Shown piece by piece: positions 17,796 to 26,609 of a stretch of DNA of 63,626 nucleotides (position 1 is the first letter of the stretch; every line of letters starts with the position of its first letter). The position numbers and the translations under genes were made by a program. The notes under the pieces were generated by a model. The model was not told the origin of the DNA and made no database searches. It saw only the letters and a list, made by a program, of their open reading frames with translations. Source of the DNA: Myxococcota bacterium (GTDB lineage Bacteria; Myxococcota_A; UBA796; CAJQPC01); the NCBI GenBank assembly GCA_023150775.1, contig JAKLKE010000006.1:1-63626 (forward strand). Direction: 5' to 3'.

Positions 17796-18749
17796 TCAGA
17801 GCGTCGCGACCAGCTCTTCAGTGCGTTTCCACACCGCCGCGGCCAAGGCGTCGTCTTCGCCGAAGCGGCTGGGCCGGGTGATGTTGTTGTCGGCGAAATA
17901 CAGCCCTCGGGCGCTCGCCGTGGCGTCATGGGTGGCGACGTAGAGCTGGGTCGCCGCGCCTTGGGGGATCGTCTTGAGCACCAAGGCCGGGCCGACCGCG
18001 CCCATGATCGTCGTGGCGAAGTTGGGCATGTGACGCCCCAGGTTTGTGGCGATCACGCCGGGGTGAAGCGCGTTGGCCGTCTGTGCGCCTTGTAAAACCA
18101 CCCGACTCAGATGGCGGGCGAAGAGAAGATTACACAGCTTGGACTGACCGTAGGCGCCCCAGGCGGTGTAGCCGCGCTCGGCGGCCCAGTCGTCGAGGCG
18201 CACGCCCTCGGGGTAGGTGCCCTTGTGCGCGGCGCTGGACAACATCGTCACCCGCCCGGCGGGGGTGAGCTGCCCGAGCAGGCCGGTGACGAGCAAAAAA
18301 TGCCCGACGTGGTTGGTGAAGAGCTGCTCCTCGACGCCGTGCTTGAGCTGGCGGTGGGGCAGGGCCATGATGCCCGCGTTGGCGATGATGCCGTCCAAGG
18401 GGAAGCCGAGGCGCTTGACCTCAGCCACCGCCGCGCGCACAGAGGCGGGCTCGGCCAGCTCACAGGCCACGGGGATGGCCTCGCCGGGGCCTTGGGTGAG
18501 GTTGATCGCCGCCTGGGCGCTCGCTACGCTGCGCGCCGAGGTGAGCACCCGCGCGCCCCGAAGGCGCAGCACCCGCAGGGTCTCGGTGCCCAAACCCGAG
18601 CCGCAGCCCGTGACGAGGTACGTGCGCCCGGCGAGGTTTAACCCGGCGGTGACGTCTTCAGCCGTTGAGTTGTAGCCGAAGCCGCTGGGGCCGACGCCTT
18701 GGGTGAGACCGTAGAGGGACACTGGCGATCCGAGGAGGAGGGTGGACAC
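17796..18749 (-). CDS. short-chain dehydrogenase/reductase
   Basis: A 317-aa NAD(P)-dependent oxidoreductase of the SDR family. The cofactor loop TGCGSGLG is near residues 48-55, followed by NAGIMALP, LSSAAHKG (catalytic Ser), and YGQSK (catalytic Tyr and Lys). The closest type is the retinol-dehydrogenase-like SDRs (HPGVIATNLGRHM). The ~38-residue N-terminal extension before the Rossmann fold is unusual and partly hydrophobic (MSTLLLGSPVSLYGLTQ). The substrate is unknown. Confidence 0.88.
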   Translation of the reverse strand: MSTLLLGSPVSLYGLTQGVGPSGFGYNSTAEDVTAGLNLAGRTYLVTGCGSGLGTETLRVLRLRGARVLTSARSVASAQAAINLTQGPGEAIPVACELAEPASVRAAVAEVKRLGFPLDGIIANAGIMALPHRQLKHGVEEQLFTNHVGHFLLVTGLLGQLTPAGRVTMLSSAAHKGTYPEGVRLDDWAAERGYTAWGAYGQSKLCNLLFARHLSRVVLQGAQTANALHPGVIATNLGRHMPNFATTIMGAVGPALVLKTIPQGAATQLYVATHDATASARGLYFADNNITRPSRFGEDDALAAAVWKRTEELVATL

Positions 18750-18800
18750 GGCGGCGAAGGCAGACGCCGCCGCTGACCCAAGCGATAAGCGCCGCGCCCC

Positions 18801-19778
18801 TCAGGGCAAGAGCCGCGCCTCGGGCCAGCCCGACTGCACCAAGGCTGAGCTGAGCGCCTCCGCATAACGGCGGTTGGCCTCGGCGGTGGGGTGCAGCGCG
18901 TCCAAAAAGAGCTCATCCGGCGTGAGGCCCGACTCCCGCATCACCTCGCAGGCGTCTACATAGGGGAGACTGTGTGTGGTGGCGAAGGCCCGCATGGCCT
19001 GGGCGTACCGATCCCAGGGCGCCGGGGTGCCGCGCAGGCGCTGGCGGTGGCAAGGCGTGAGCACGGCGAGGCCGACGTCTCGGGACCGGGCCTCGGCGGC
19101 GAGACGTTCGAGGTTCTCGGCGTAGTCTTCAGGGCTCACCCGGGGGTGGCGCTGGGGGGTCGGCTCACGCACCCAGCCCACGGGCAGGGCCTCGGGGAGC
19201 TCGGGCTTGAGCCGACGTCGCACAGATCGGTACACCGCGCTCTTGGCGACGAGCCCCTCCAGGCGGCCTCGGGGGCTGGCGAGGTGCGCCAACCACACAC
19301 GGTCGATGAACTGTTCGGCCTGGGCGTCGGACCACATGCCGCCCAGGATCACGAGGCTCGGCGCCTTGGCCCAGCCCCACTCCTCCATCAACTTCAGCGT
19401 CTGCTCCGTGGAATAGCCGGGCACCCCTCCGCAGAGCACCTCAGCCTCGACGCCCCGGGTCGAGAGCGCGCGGGCGAGCTGCAGGTGTAAGGTGCCCTCG
19501 TTGGGCAGGCCGTGGCCGAAGATCGACGAGTCCCCGACGGTGAGCACCCGGCGCGGCGCGGCGGACGGCGGCACCACCCGCATCCCGTCGGCGTCCATCT
19601 CCACGGTGACGCCCTCCATGCGGTACTGCCCCGGCGAGAGCCCCCAGATGCGTGTGGGGTGCGGCACCATCATCGGCGTCGGCCCGGCGACGGGCTCCAG
19701 GCGCCGCGCGAGGGACTCCGCGCCGACGATCAGCACGAGCAGCGGGAGCAGGGCGAACAGCAGGCGGCGCAGGCGCAT
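18801..19778 (-). CDS. SGNH/GDSL hydrolase family protein, membrane-anchored
   Basis: A 325-aa protein read from ATG 19778; it begins MRLRRLLFALLPLLVLIVGAE, an uncleaved anchor or signal. Catalytic blocks: VGDSSIFG (nucleophile Ser), the VPGYSTEQ loop, and DALHPT near the C-terminus (Asp/His). This SGNH subclass often removes or adds acyl groups on exported glycans. It is a single gene, 51 bases upstream of the SDR on the same strand. Longer in-frame extensions run over the promoter region and are not supported. Confidence 0.82.
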   Translation of the reverse strand: MRLRRLLFALLPLLVLIVGAESLARRLEPVAGPTPMMVPHPTRIWGLSPGQYRMEGVTVEMDADGMRVVPPSAAPRRVLTVGDSSIFGHGLPNEGTLHLQLARALSTRGVEAEVLCGGVPGYSTEQTLKLMEEWGWAKAPSLVILGGMWSDAQAEQFIDRVWLAHLASPRGRLEGLVAKSAVYRSVRRRLKPELPEALPVGWVREPTPQRHPRVSPEDYAENLERLAAEARSRDVGLAVLTPCHRQRLRGTPAPWDRYAQAMRAFATTHSLPYVDACEVMRESGLTPDELFLDALHPTAEANRRYAEALSSALVQSGWPEARLLP

Positions 19779-19916
19779 CGAACCTCGGGGGCAGGCCCCA
19801 AGGATGCCACGGATCGGCGGCCGCGGGGTGACTCCGGCCCGGCGTGGTGGCACAATGTGGGGGCGCTCGGTGACGGGCGCCCGCCCTCCCCCTCCCTCCC
19901 CTTCGAGGTCAACGGC

Positions 19917-20156
19917 ATGGCCTTCCCCACCTCCGTCAACGACCAGATCACCGACGCGGCGCGCTCGCGGACCCACGCGGCGCTCGGCGACGTCTTGGTG
20001 AGCCTCACCCAGTCCGCAGGCATCAGCTACCAGAACGCCGTCAGCGCCCAGCAGCAGGCCTTCCTCAACGCCCAGGCCGCCACCACCCAAGGCGTGGCGC
20101 TGCTCTACGGGCTCGACACGGCCTCGACGGGCCTCGCCACGAAGGAGACGTCATGA
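19917..20156 (+). CDS. RebB family R-body protein
   Basis: A 79-aa protein that closely follows the RebB pattern as I know it: MAFPTSVNDQITDA at the start, Gln/Ala/Asn-rich helices in the middle, and QAATTQGVALLYGLDTASTG at the end. RebB proteins polymerise into R-bodies, coiled protein ribbons that unroll and break membranes in some killer bacteria. GAGG lies upstream of the ATG. The stop overlaps the next start (ATGA), so the two are coupled. Only one clear RebB copy is seen, whereas R-body loci often have several. Confidence 0.85.
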   Translation: MAFPTSVNDQITDAARSRTHAALGDVLVSLTQSAGISYQNAVSAQQQAFLNAQAATTQGVALLYGLDTASTGLATKETS

Positions 20157-20533
20157 ACAGCGACGCCGCGAGCCAGCACCCCGAGGACGCCGTGCAGCAC
20201 GACGCCGAGGGCCAAGACACGCTGCCGTCAAACGACGCGCTCACCGCCGCCAGCGACGACGTGATGGACCACCATCACACCGCCGCGGGCGCCATCTGCG
20301 CCGGGACCATCGCCCAGGCCGTCGGCCTCGCCGCCTTGAACGCCGCGGGGTTCTTGCAGAACGCCGAGACCTTGGCCACCGCCGCCCTCGCCCAGGCCCT
20401 GGCCAAAGGCGAAGGCGCGAGCCGCAGCGAGGAGGAGATCTTCGCGGCCTTGGCCCAGGCCACGGCCCACTTTCAGGAGGTGATCACCTTCGCACTTCAC
20501 ACCGCCGACCGCGTCGCGCGCCGGTCGGAATGA
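20153..20533 (+). CDS. small R-body-associated protein (RebB-like region), 126 aa
   Basis: Starts within the RebB stop codon (ATGA). After a polar N-terminus (~40 residues, with a DHHHT run), residues 44-90 (GAICAGTIAQAVGLAALNAAGFLQNAETLATAALAQ) are Ala/Gln/Asn-rich helices reminiscent of RebB-type helices. The end is charged. It may be an R-body subunit or an assembly factor. No signal peptide. The ATPase gene follows 6 bases downstream. Confidence 0.65.
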   Translation: MNSDAASQHPEDAVQHDAEGQDTLPSNDALTAASDDVMDHHHTAAGAICAGTIAQAVGLAALNAAGFLQNAETLATAALAQALAKGEGASRSEEEIFAALAQATAHFQEVITFALHTADRVARRSE

Positions 20534-20539
20534 CGCCCC

Positions 20540-22363
20540 ATGTTTGACCGTGAGCGCCTGATCTGGATCCTCGACGTGCTGCTCAGCCGTGGGCTCATCC
20601 ACGAGGGGCAGAAAAAAGACGTGCTGAACCGAGGTGACGACCAGGCGCGTCACATCATGCTCGACAAACGCGCCGAGCTGCGCCGCCTGCTCGGCAAACG
20701 CCGGGTGACGTACAAGGTCTCGGAGATCGAGGTGGTCGCCTCGTTCCGTTTCCGCAGCCAGACGACCGAAGCAGAAGAGGGCCTCGTCACCGAGCGGGTG
20801 ATCACCCGCCTCATCGCCATCGAGCTCGGCCTGCGCTTCGTCGAGATCGACCCTTTGCAGCTCGACTTTAAGCTCGTCACCGAGTCCTTCGGCGGCCCCT
20901 TCTCCGAGCGCCACCTCGTCATCGCCATCGAGGAGACCCCCGAGCAGCTCACCGTGGCCATGGCCGACCCCTGGAACCGCGAGGTCTTGGAGCAGATCAC
21001 GCTCTTCAAACAGAAGCGTATCCGCCCGGTGATGACGCTCAAGAGCACGCTCATCCAGATCATCGCCGAGTTTCACGGCTTCCGCCGCTCGATGCGTGAG
21101 GCCGAGCGTGATTTTGGCTCCAACCTGCCCGATCTGGGCAACCTCGAGCAGCTCACCCAGCTCCGCGGCGTTCACGAGATGGACGGCGCCGAGCAGCCCG
21201 TCGTCCAGGCCGTCTGGTACATCCTCAACTACGCCTTCGACCACCGCGCGTCCGACATCCACATCGAGCCCAAACGTGACGAGGCCACCGTTCGCCTGCG
21301 CATCGACGGCGTATTGCACACGATCCACCGCCTGCCCAAGCTCGTGTTCCCGGCGATCATCTCCCGCATCAAGACCCTGAGCCGCATGGACATCGCCGAG
21401 CGCCGCCGCCCCCAAGACGGCCGCTTTAAGACGTCCTTCCGCGACCAAGAGATCGAGCTTCGTGTCTCGACGGTGCCCACGGCCTTCGGCGAGAAGATGG
21501 TCATTCGTGTGTTTGACCCCGGCGTGCTCCTCCAAGACTTAGGCGCCTTGGGCTTCTTCCGCCGCGAGCTGATCCTCTACGAGCGGTTTATCAACGCCTC
21601 GACGGGCCTCATCCTCGTCACCGGCCCCACGGGCTCGGGCAAGACGACGACCCTCTACAGCACGCTCCAGCACATCGCCTCGCCGCGCCTCAACATCTGC
21701 ACCATCGAGGACCCCATCGAGATGGTGCACGAGGCGTTCAACCAGATGCCCATCCACCGGGCCATCGGCTTTGACTACGCCGCCGCCATTCGCCACGTCT
21801 TACGCCAAGACCCCGACGTGATCATGATCGGCGAGGTGCGCGACCCGGAGACGGCCCAGTCCGCCGTGCAGGCCGCCCTCACCGGCCACCTCGTGATCAC
21901 CACACTGCACACAAACGACGCGCCCAGCGCCGTCACCCGCATGATCGACCTCGGCGTGCAGCCCTACCTGCTCAGCTCCGTGCTGCTTGGCGTCATCGCC
22001 CAGCGCCTCGTGCGCAAGATCTGCCCCCACTGCGCCACAGACGACTGGATCAGCGAAGAGCAGGCCCTGGCCTTGGGCATCAACGGCGCGGACGGCAAAC
22101 GCCTCAAGGTGAAGGTCGGCAAAGGCTGCGTGCGCTGCCGCGGCACCGGCTACAAAGGCCGCACCGGCCTGATGGAGGTGATGCCGATGACGCCACGCCT
22201 GGGCAAGCTCGTCGCCACCGGCGCCCCGAGCCAAGAGGTGAAGCGAGAGGCGCTCAATGATGGGATGTTGACCCTGCGGGACTACGGCATCAAGAAGCTG
22301 GGGCGCGGGGAGACGACGGTGGAGGAGATCATGGCGGCGACGGATGACTTTGCGGTGTATTGA
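20540..22363 (+). CDS. GspE/PilB-type secretion ATPase
   Basis: A 607-aa hexameric ATPase of the type II secretion / type IV pilus family. The N-terminal ~190 residues match the GspE_N/MshEN region (LVTERVITRLIAIELGLRFVEID). The core has ASDIHIEP, Walker A GPTGSGKT at 362-369, the Asp box (DPDVIMIGEVRDPETA) and the His box (GHLVITTLHTNDA). A zinc four-Cys unit, C495/C498 and C530/C533, follows. Full length and intact. No pilin, inner-membrane or secretin genes are adjacent; its only same-strand neighbours are the RebB-like genes. It may energise a distant apparatus. Confidence 0.92.
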   Translation: MFDRERLIWILDVLLSRGLIHEGQKKDVLNRGDDQARHIMLDKRAELRRLLGKRRVTYKVSEIEVVASFRFRSQTTEAEEGLVTERVITRLIAIELGLRFVEIDPLQLDFKLVTESFGGPFSERHLVIAIEETPEQLTVAMADPWNREVLEQITLFKQKRIRPVMTLKSTLIQIIAEFHGFRRSMREAERDFGSNLPDLGNLEQLTQLRGVHEMDGAEQPVVQAVWYILNYAFDHRASDIHIEPKRDEATVRLRIDGVLHTIHRLPKLVFPAIISRIKTLSRMDIAERRRPQDGRFKTSFRDQEIELRVSTVPTAFGEKMVIRVFDPGVLLQDLGALGFFRRELILYERFINASTGLILVTGPTGSGKTTTLYSTLQHIASPRLNICTIEDPIEMVHEAFNQMPIHRAIGFDYAAAIRHVLRQDPDVIMIGEVRDPETAQSAVQAALTGHLVITTLHTNDAPSAVTRMIDLGVQPYLLSSVLLGVIAQRLVRKICPHCATDDWISEEQALALGINGADGKRLKVKVGKGCVRCRGTGYKGRTGLMEVMPMTPRLGKLVATGAPSQEVKREALNDGMLTLRDYGIKKLGRGETTVEEIMAATDDFAVY

Positions 22364-22371
22364 GCGTCACC

Positions 22372-23733
22372 CTAAAACCCCTCCATCCACCTCAACCGCC
22401 CGAACCCGGCCCCCGCCTCCGTCTCCAGCGTCCACAGCACCTCGCCGCGCTCGGTCACCTCGATGATGCGGCCGTGGGTGCTGTAGGAGGCCAAGGCGCC
22501 GCCTTGGGGGGTGGGCTGGGCGTCGCCGAGGACCTGAACGACGCCGGCGTCGGGGTCCTCGTAGGACCAGTCCTCCCAGAGGGTCTGGTCGTGCTCGTCC
22601 CAGGAGAGGGAGACGAGGCGGGACAGGGGCGGGACGTAGTGTAGGCCGTTGTCGAAGAGCAGGGCGTGGTCGCTGCGCATCATGGAGCTGTGGGCGTGGG
22701 AGAAGGGCAGCTCGCCGTCTTCGGTCGTGTAGCCCGCGACTGTGCTGACCACCTTGGCCTCGCCGCCGGTCACGGGCACGCTCACGAGGGTGTCGACGAA
22801 GTGGGCGAGGAGGATCAGCTCGTCTGTGTCGGGATCGTAGTCGATGCTGTTGATGTGGGACCAGTCGAGCACCAGATCGCCGTTGAACTCTGTGGGGCGC
22901 GCGTGGTGGTCGCAGAGGTTCCCTGGCGGGGGCAAGGCGTCGAAGAGCGAGAGCAGGGGCGGCTCCGTGGGCGTGGCTGAGGCGTCTTCGCCCCAGGCGC
23001 TCAGGCGGAGGTTGTCACCCATCACGATCATGGGCTCGCCGTCTACGATCAGCTCACGCAGCTCGGGCTGGACCCAGGCGATGCGGCCGTCGGGCAGCTC
23101 ACGAAAGTCGTGGTGGCCATCGGGGATCTCCATGGCGCCGACGAGCTCGCCGTCCCAAGAGACACGGATCACCTGGACCACCTTCTTGGGGCCCTGCTGG
23201 TCTACCACGAGCACGAGCAGGCCCTCGCCGTCGCGGGCGGGCTGGGTCGCCGTGGTGATGGAGCGGCCGGGGAGGGCGTAGTACCAGATGGGCTCGCCGT
23301 CTGTGTTGAGTAGCACCACCCACGGCTGCTCCTTCATGATGGTCGTGAGCAAGGAGCCCGTCTGGGACGGCGCGCCTTCAGCGTACACCGCGCCCATGCC
23401 CGCCGGGGCCAGGGGCAGGTTCAGGACGTGCACCGCGCTCGTCAGGCGGTCGCCGTCGTCGGTCTCCACGACCGCCCGCACAAACACCTGCGACCCCGCC
23501 GCTGGGCCGATGAGGCGCAGTTTGTGTTCACCGGCCTCCACTTGCGCCGACTGGGTACGCTCGGTCAGGCGGTCGTCGAGGCCCCACTCCAAGAACGCCT
23601 CACCGCCCTCGGCGCTCGTCCAGGCCGCGTTGATCACCGTCGTGACCCGCGGGTTGACGGTGAAGGTGACGGCCTCCAGATCTCCTGAAGGCCCCGCGCA
23701 GGCGAGGAGCAGCGGCAGCAGGAGGGACATCAT
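22372..23733 (-). CDS. arylsulfotransferase-like lipoprotein, copy 1
   Basis: A 453-aa exported protein. ATG 23733 lies 5 bases past the upstream stop and opens a lipobox (LLLACAG). The body resembles the six-bladed propeller of PLP-independent arylsulfotransferases: GHHDFRELPDGRIAW, DWSHINSIDYDPDTDELIL and SHAHSSMMRSDHALLFDNG supply the conserved His-rich loops, and GGALASYSTHGRIIEV closes it. Members move sulfate between phenols in the periplasm; without an alignment I cannot say that all catalytic residues are kept. Tandem paralogue of the next gene upstream. Confidence 0.75.
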   Translation of the reverse strand: MMSLLLPLLLACAGPSGDLEAVTFTVNPRVTTVINAAWTSAEGGEAFLEWGLDDRLTERTQSAQVEAGEHKLRLIGPAAGSQVFVRAVVETDDGDRLTSAVHVLNLPLAPAGMGAVYAEGAPSQTGSLLTTIMKEQPWVVLLNTDGEPIWYYALPGRSITTATQPARDGEGLLVLVVDQQGPKKVVQVIRVSWDGELVGAMEIPDGHHDFRELPDGRIAWVQPELRELIVDGEPMIVMGDNLRLSAWGEDASATPTEPPLLSLFDALPPPGNLCDHHARPTEFNGDLVLDWSHINSIDYDPDTDELILLAHFVDTLVSVPVTGGEAKVVSTVAGYTTEDGELPFSHAHSSMMRSDHALLFDNGLHYVPPLSRLVSLSWDEHDQTLWEDWSYEDPDAGVVQVLGDAQPTPQGGALASYSTHGRIIEVTERGEVLWTLETEAGAGFGRLRWMEGF

Positions 23734-23738
23734 CGGGC

Positions 23739-25100
23739 CTAAAACGTGTCTACCCACAGGAGGCGCCCGAGCCCCGCGCCGGCCTCGGACTCAAGGGTCC
23801 ACACGACCTCACCGCGCTCGGTGACCTCGATGATGCGGCCTTGGGTGCTGTACGAGGCCAAGGCGCCGCCGGAGGGCGTGGGCTGGGCGTCGCCGAGGAC
23901 CTGCACCACGCCGGCGTTTGGGTCCTCAAACGACCAGTCCTCCCAGATGCTGTGGTCACGCTCGTCCCAGGAGATGGACACGAGGCGAGACAGGGGCGGG
24001 CTGTAGTGCAGGCCGTTGTCGAAGAGCAGGGCGTGATCGCTGCGCAGCATGGAGCTGTGGGCGTGGGAGAAGGGCGCCTCGCCGTTCTGGGTGTTGTAGC
24101 CGGAGATTCGGCCCATGACCTTGGCCTCGCCGCCGGTCACGGGCACGCTCACGATGGTGTCTAAGAAATGGGTGAGGACGATCAGCTCCTCGGTGTCGGG
24201 ATCGTAGTCGATGCTGTTCGTGTGGGTCCAGTCGAGCACGAGCTGACCCTGGCGCTCGACGGGGCGGGCTTGGTGCTCGCAGAGGTTCGTCGGCGCGGGC
24301 AAGGCGTCAAACAGGGAGATCAGCGGGGGCTCTGTGCTGGTGACGCTCGTGTCCTCGTCCCACTCGCTGAGGCGGATGACGTCCCCCATCACGAGCTGGG
24401 GCTGGCCGTCTACGGAGAGCTCACGCACCTCGGTGTCGAGCCAGGCGATGCGACCGTCAGGCAGCTCACGAAAATCATGGTGGCCGTCGGGGAGCTCTAA
24501 GGTGCCTTGCAGCTCACCGTCCCAAGAGACACGCATCACCCGGGTGGTCTTGGAGCTGTTCGGCGGCTCCACCAAGAGCACGAGGATGCCCTCGCCGTCG
24601 CGGGTCGGCTGCACAGACGTCGTGGGGGTGAGCGGGGGCAGCGGGTAGTACCAGATGGGCTCGCCGAGGCTGTCGAGCAGCACCACCCAGGGGCTCTCCA
24701 TCATAAAGATCGTCGTCAGCAAGGATCCGTCTAGGGACGGCGCGCCGTCCGCGTACAGTCGCGCCATCTGGGCCGGGGCCAAGGGCAGGTCGATGATGTG
24801 GATCTCGCTCGTCAGGCGGTCGCCGTCGTCGGTCTCGACGACCCCACGCACATAGACCCGTGAGCCCGCCGCCGGGCCGATGAGGCGGATGGACTGCTCC
24901 CCCGCCTCGACGGTCACCGGCTGGCTGCGCTGAATCAGGCGGTCGTCATAGCCCCACTCCACGTAGGCCTCGCCGCCCTCTGCGCTCGTCCAGCCCGCGT
25001 TGATCACCGTAGGGACACGCTCGTTGATCGAGAACGTAGCGGCGCCGAAGTCACCGGTGGGCTGGACGCAGGCGAGGAGGGCGAGCAGCGTGACGATCAT
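23739..25100 (-). CDS. arylsulfotransferase-like lipoprotein, copy 2
   Basis: A 453-aa paralogue of the downstream gene, similar along its whole length (GHHDFRELPDGRIAWLDTE, DWTHTNSIDYDPDTEEL, FSHAHSSMLRSDHALLFDNG). ATG 25100 is preceded by AAGGAG and gives a lipobox LALLACVQ. The first His-Ile of copy 1's HINSID is His-Thr here, but the His is kept. The pair sits directly downstream of the DUF1552 operon, separated by 117 bases that may carry their promoter. Confidence 0.75.
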   Translation of the reverse strand: MIVTLLALLACVQPTGDFGAATFSINERVPTVINAGWTSAEGGEAYVEWGYDDRLIQRSQPVTVEAGEQSIRLIGPAAGSRVYVRGVVETDDGDRLTSEIHIIDLPLAPAQMARLYADGAPSLDGSLLTTIFMMESPWVVLLDSLGEPIWYYPLPPLTPTTSVQPTRDGEGILVLLVEPPNSSKTTRVMRVSWDGELQGTLELPDGHHDFRELPDGRIAWLDTEVRELSVDGQPQLVMGDVIRLSEWDEDTSVTSTEPPLISLFDALPAPTNLCEHQARPVERQGQLVLDWTHTNSIDYDPDTEELIVLTHFLDTIVSVPVTGGEAKVMGRISGYNTQNGEAPFSHAHSSMLRSDHALLFDNGLHYSPPLSRLVSISWDERDHSIWEDWSFEDPNAGVVQVLGDAQPTPSGGALASYSTQGRIIEVTERGEVVWTLESEAGAGLGRLLWVDTF

Positions 25101-25181
25101 CGTAGACTCCTTGGGGGCCTCCGTAGGATCGCTGCGCGGGATCAGGGTCCGCCAGAAATAAATGTCCAAGGTTGTTGACAT

Positions 25182-25196
25182 TGCTGTGTCGCAGCA
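25182..25196. other. small inverted repeat before the arylsulfotransferase-like pair
   Basis: TGCTG-TGTCG-CAGCA forms a 5-bp stem with a 5-base loop in the 117-base gap after the DUF1552 gene. A TTGACA at 25175-25180 is on the plus strand, where no gene follows, so it is probably not a promoter. Confidence 0.25.
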
Positions 25197-25217
25197 TGTT
25201 TGACGACACGGCGAAGA

Positions 25218-26609
25218 TTAACCGTCCAATAGCCCAGGAAGATCCCCGGTCGGGGTGGTCTCGTCGCTGTAGCCGAAGCCCGCGTCATCGCCGCCGAAGG
25301 CCCGCAGGAGGCTCGTGAAGAGCTGGTTCGTGCTGAAGCCGGAGTTGAGGTAGCCGCTCTTGGCCTCCAGATCTTCGACGCTGCCGTTCATGTAGTTGAG
25401 GAAGCGCCCCGTCGTCGCCGGGCCGACGTTGCCCGCGAGCAGGGCCGGCAGGGCGTTGTTCCAGTGGCGCCCGCTGGAGAACTCGCTCATGGCGAGCACG
25501 CAGGTGGTGTCGAGCATGTTGTCGCCGTCGGCGTCTTGGGTGTCGTGGAGGCGCTGGATCAAGGTGGCGAGCTGCTCGTGGTACCAACGATAGACGTGCT
25601 CCATGCCCGGCTGGTAGTCGGCGTGCACGACGGCGTGCCAGTTGTCGTACTGGCTGGTGTCGACGATGGGCTTCCCGCCGTTCTCCGAGGTGAGCCAAGG
25701 GAAGGTGGGGTCGTGGCCGTTCGCGAAGTGCAGGGTGCTCACCCGGGTGAGGTCGCAGGACATCGCCGTGACCAGGAGCTCAATCATCAGCGGCGCGCTC
25801 ACGTCGTCGTCTTGGCCGAAGCGGTAGCCTGAGGGGAGGCTAAGCGTCGGCGCGCTGCACTCCCCGGTGCCGTTCACCACACGTTTCTCAAGCTCTAGGA
25901 GCTTCTCTTCGTGGGCGTCGAGGCGGGCGCGGTCTTCGCCGCCCAGCCCCCGGCGTAAGGTCTTGAAGCTCTGGAGCACCCCGCCGAGCACCGCCGCCCG
26001 CCGGGCGCGCTGGGCCCAAGCGTCCGCCGGAGAGACCGAGCCGTCGCCGAACAGGCGCAGGAGGGTCATCAGCGGGTCGTTGAAGAACGAGACAGGGTCG
26101 TTGGGACCGGCCCAGAAGTAGGCGCCCTCGGTGGGGTTGTAGATGCCATCCGACGTCTCGCCGCCGCCGATGGCGAAGTCGAGGCGCAGGTACGGCGTCG
26201 TGGCCGAGATGCGCCGGGCGAGGGTGTGCTCGACGGTCTCACCGCCGGGGCTCAAGAGGTCGGAGTCTTGCACGTAGAACGGTCGTCCCGAGTACAGCGT
26301 GAAGTTCGCGTTCTGGTGGGCGTTCCCGACCTCGTTGTAGGTCGGCATGAGGTTGTCGAGACCGGCGATGGTGATGATGCGGTCCTGAAACGCGGCGAGG
26401 GGCTCCAGGATGAAGGGCAGCGTGAAGTCGGTCTCGCTGCCCGTGGGCACATGGTCACTCAGCACGGTGCCTTGGGGCAGATGCACCACGATCAGGCGTT
26501 TGGGCGCGGCGGCGGGCAAAGGCGCGGCGCGCAGCGCGGAGGGGCGGAAGGGGCTCAGAAACGGCAGGGCGAGGCCCCCGCCGAGCAGACGGCGACGGGT
26601 GAGGCTCAT
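25218..26609 (-). CDS. DUF1552 family protein, Tat-exported
   Basis: A 463-aa protein with a twin-arginine signal (SLTRRRLLGGGLALPFL) and the DUF1552 body: KRLIVVHLPQGTVLSDHVP, a TIAGLDNLMPTYNEVG segment, and an AMSEFSSGRHWNNALPALLAG motif reminiscent of the alkaline-phosphatase-like DUF1501/DUF1552 group. Function is unknown; in Myxococcota and Planctomycetes it nearly always pairs with a DUF1592-type cytochrome-like protein, as here. Its ATG overlaps the stop of that partner by 4 bases. It is the last gene of a four-gene operon. Confidence 0.9.
   Translation of the reverse strand: MSLTRRRLLGGGLALPFLSPFRPSALRAAPLPAAAPKRLIVVHLPQGTVLSDHVPTGSETDFTLPFILEPLAAFQDRIITIAGLDNLMPTYNEVGNAHQNANFTLYSGRPFYVQDSDLLSPGGETVEHTLARRISATTPYLRLDFAIGGGETSDGIYNPTEGAYFWAGPNDPVSFFNDPLMTLLRLFGDGSVSPADAWAQRARRAAVLGGVLQSFKTLRRGLGGEDRARLDAHEEKLLELEKRVVNGTGECSAPTLSLPSGYRFGQDDDVSAPLMIELLVTAMSCDLTRVSTLHFANGHDPTFPWLTSENGGKPIVDTSQYDNWHAVVHADYQPGMEHVYRWYHEQLATLIQRLHDTQDADGDNMLDTTCVLAMSEFSSGRHWNNALPALLAGNVGPATTGRFLNYMNGSVEDLEAKSGYLNSGFSTNQLFTSLLRAFGGDDAGFGYSDETTPTGDLPGLLDG

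Noticed and set aside
20228-21535. Minus-strand 435-aa ORF opposite the GspE-type ATPase
   Set aside because: Antisense shadow; the plus-strand frame has intact Walker motifs and zinc ligands.
25175-25180. TTGACA as a promoter -35
   Set aside because: It is on the plus strand, where no gene follows; no -10 at the right distance.
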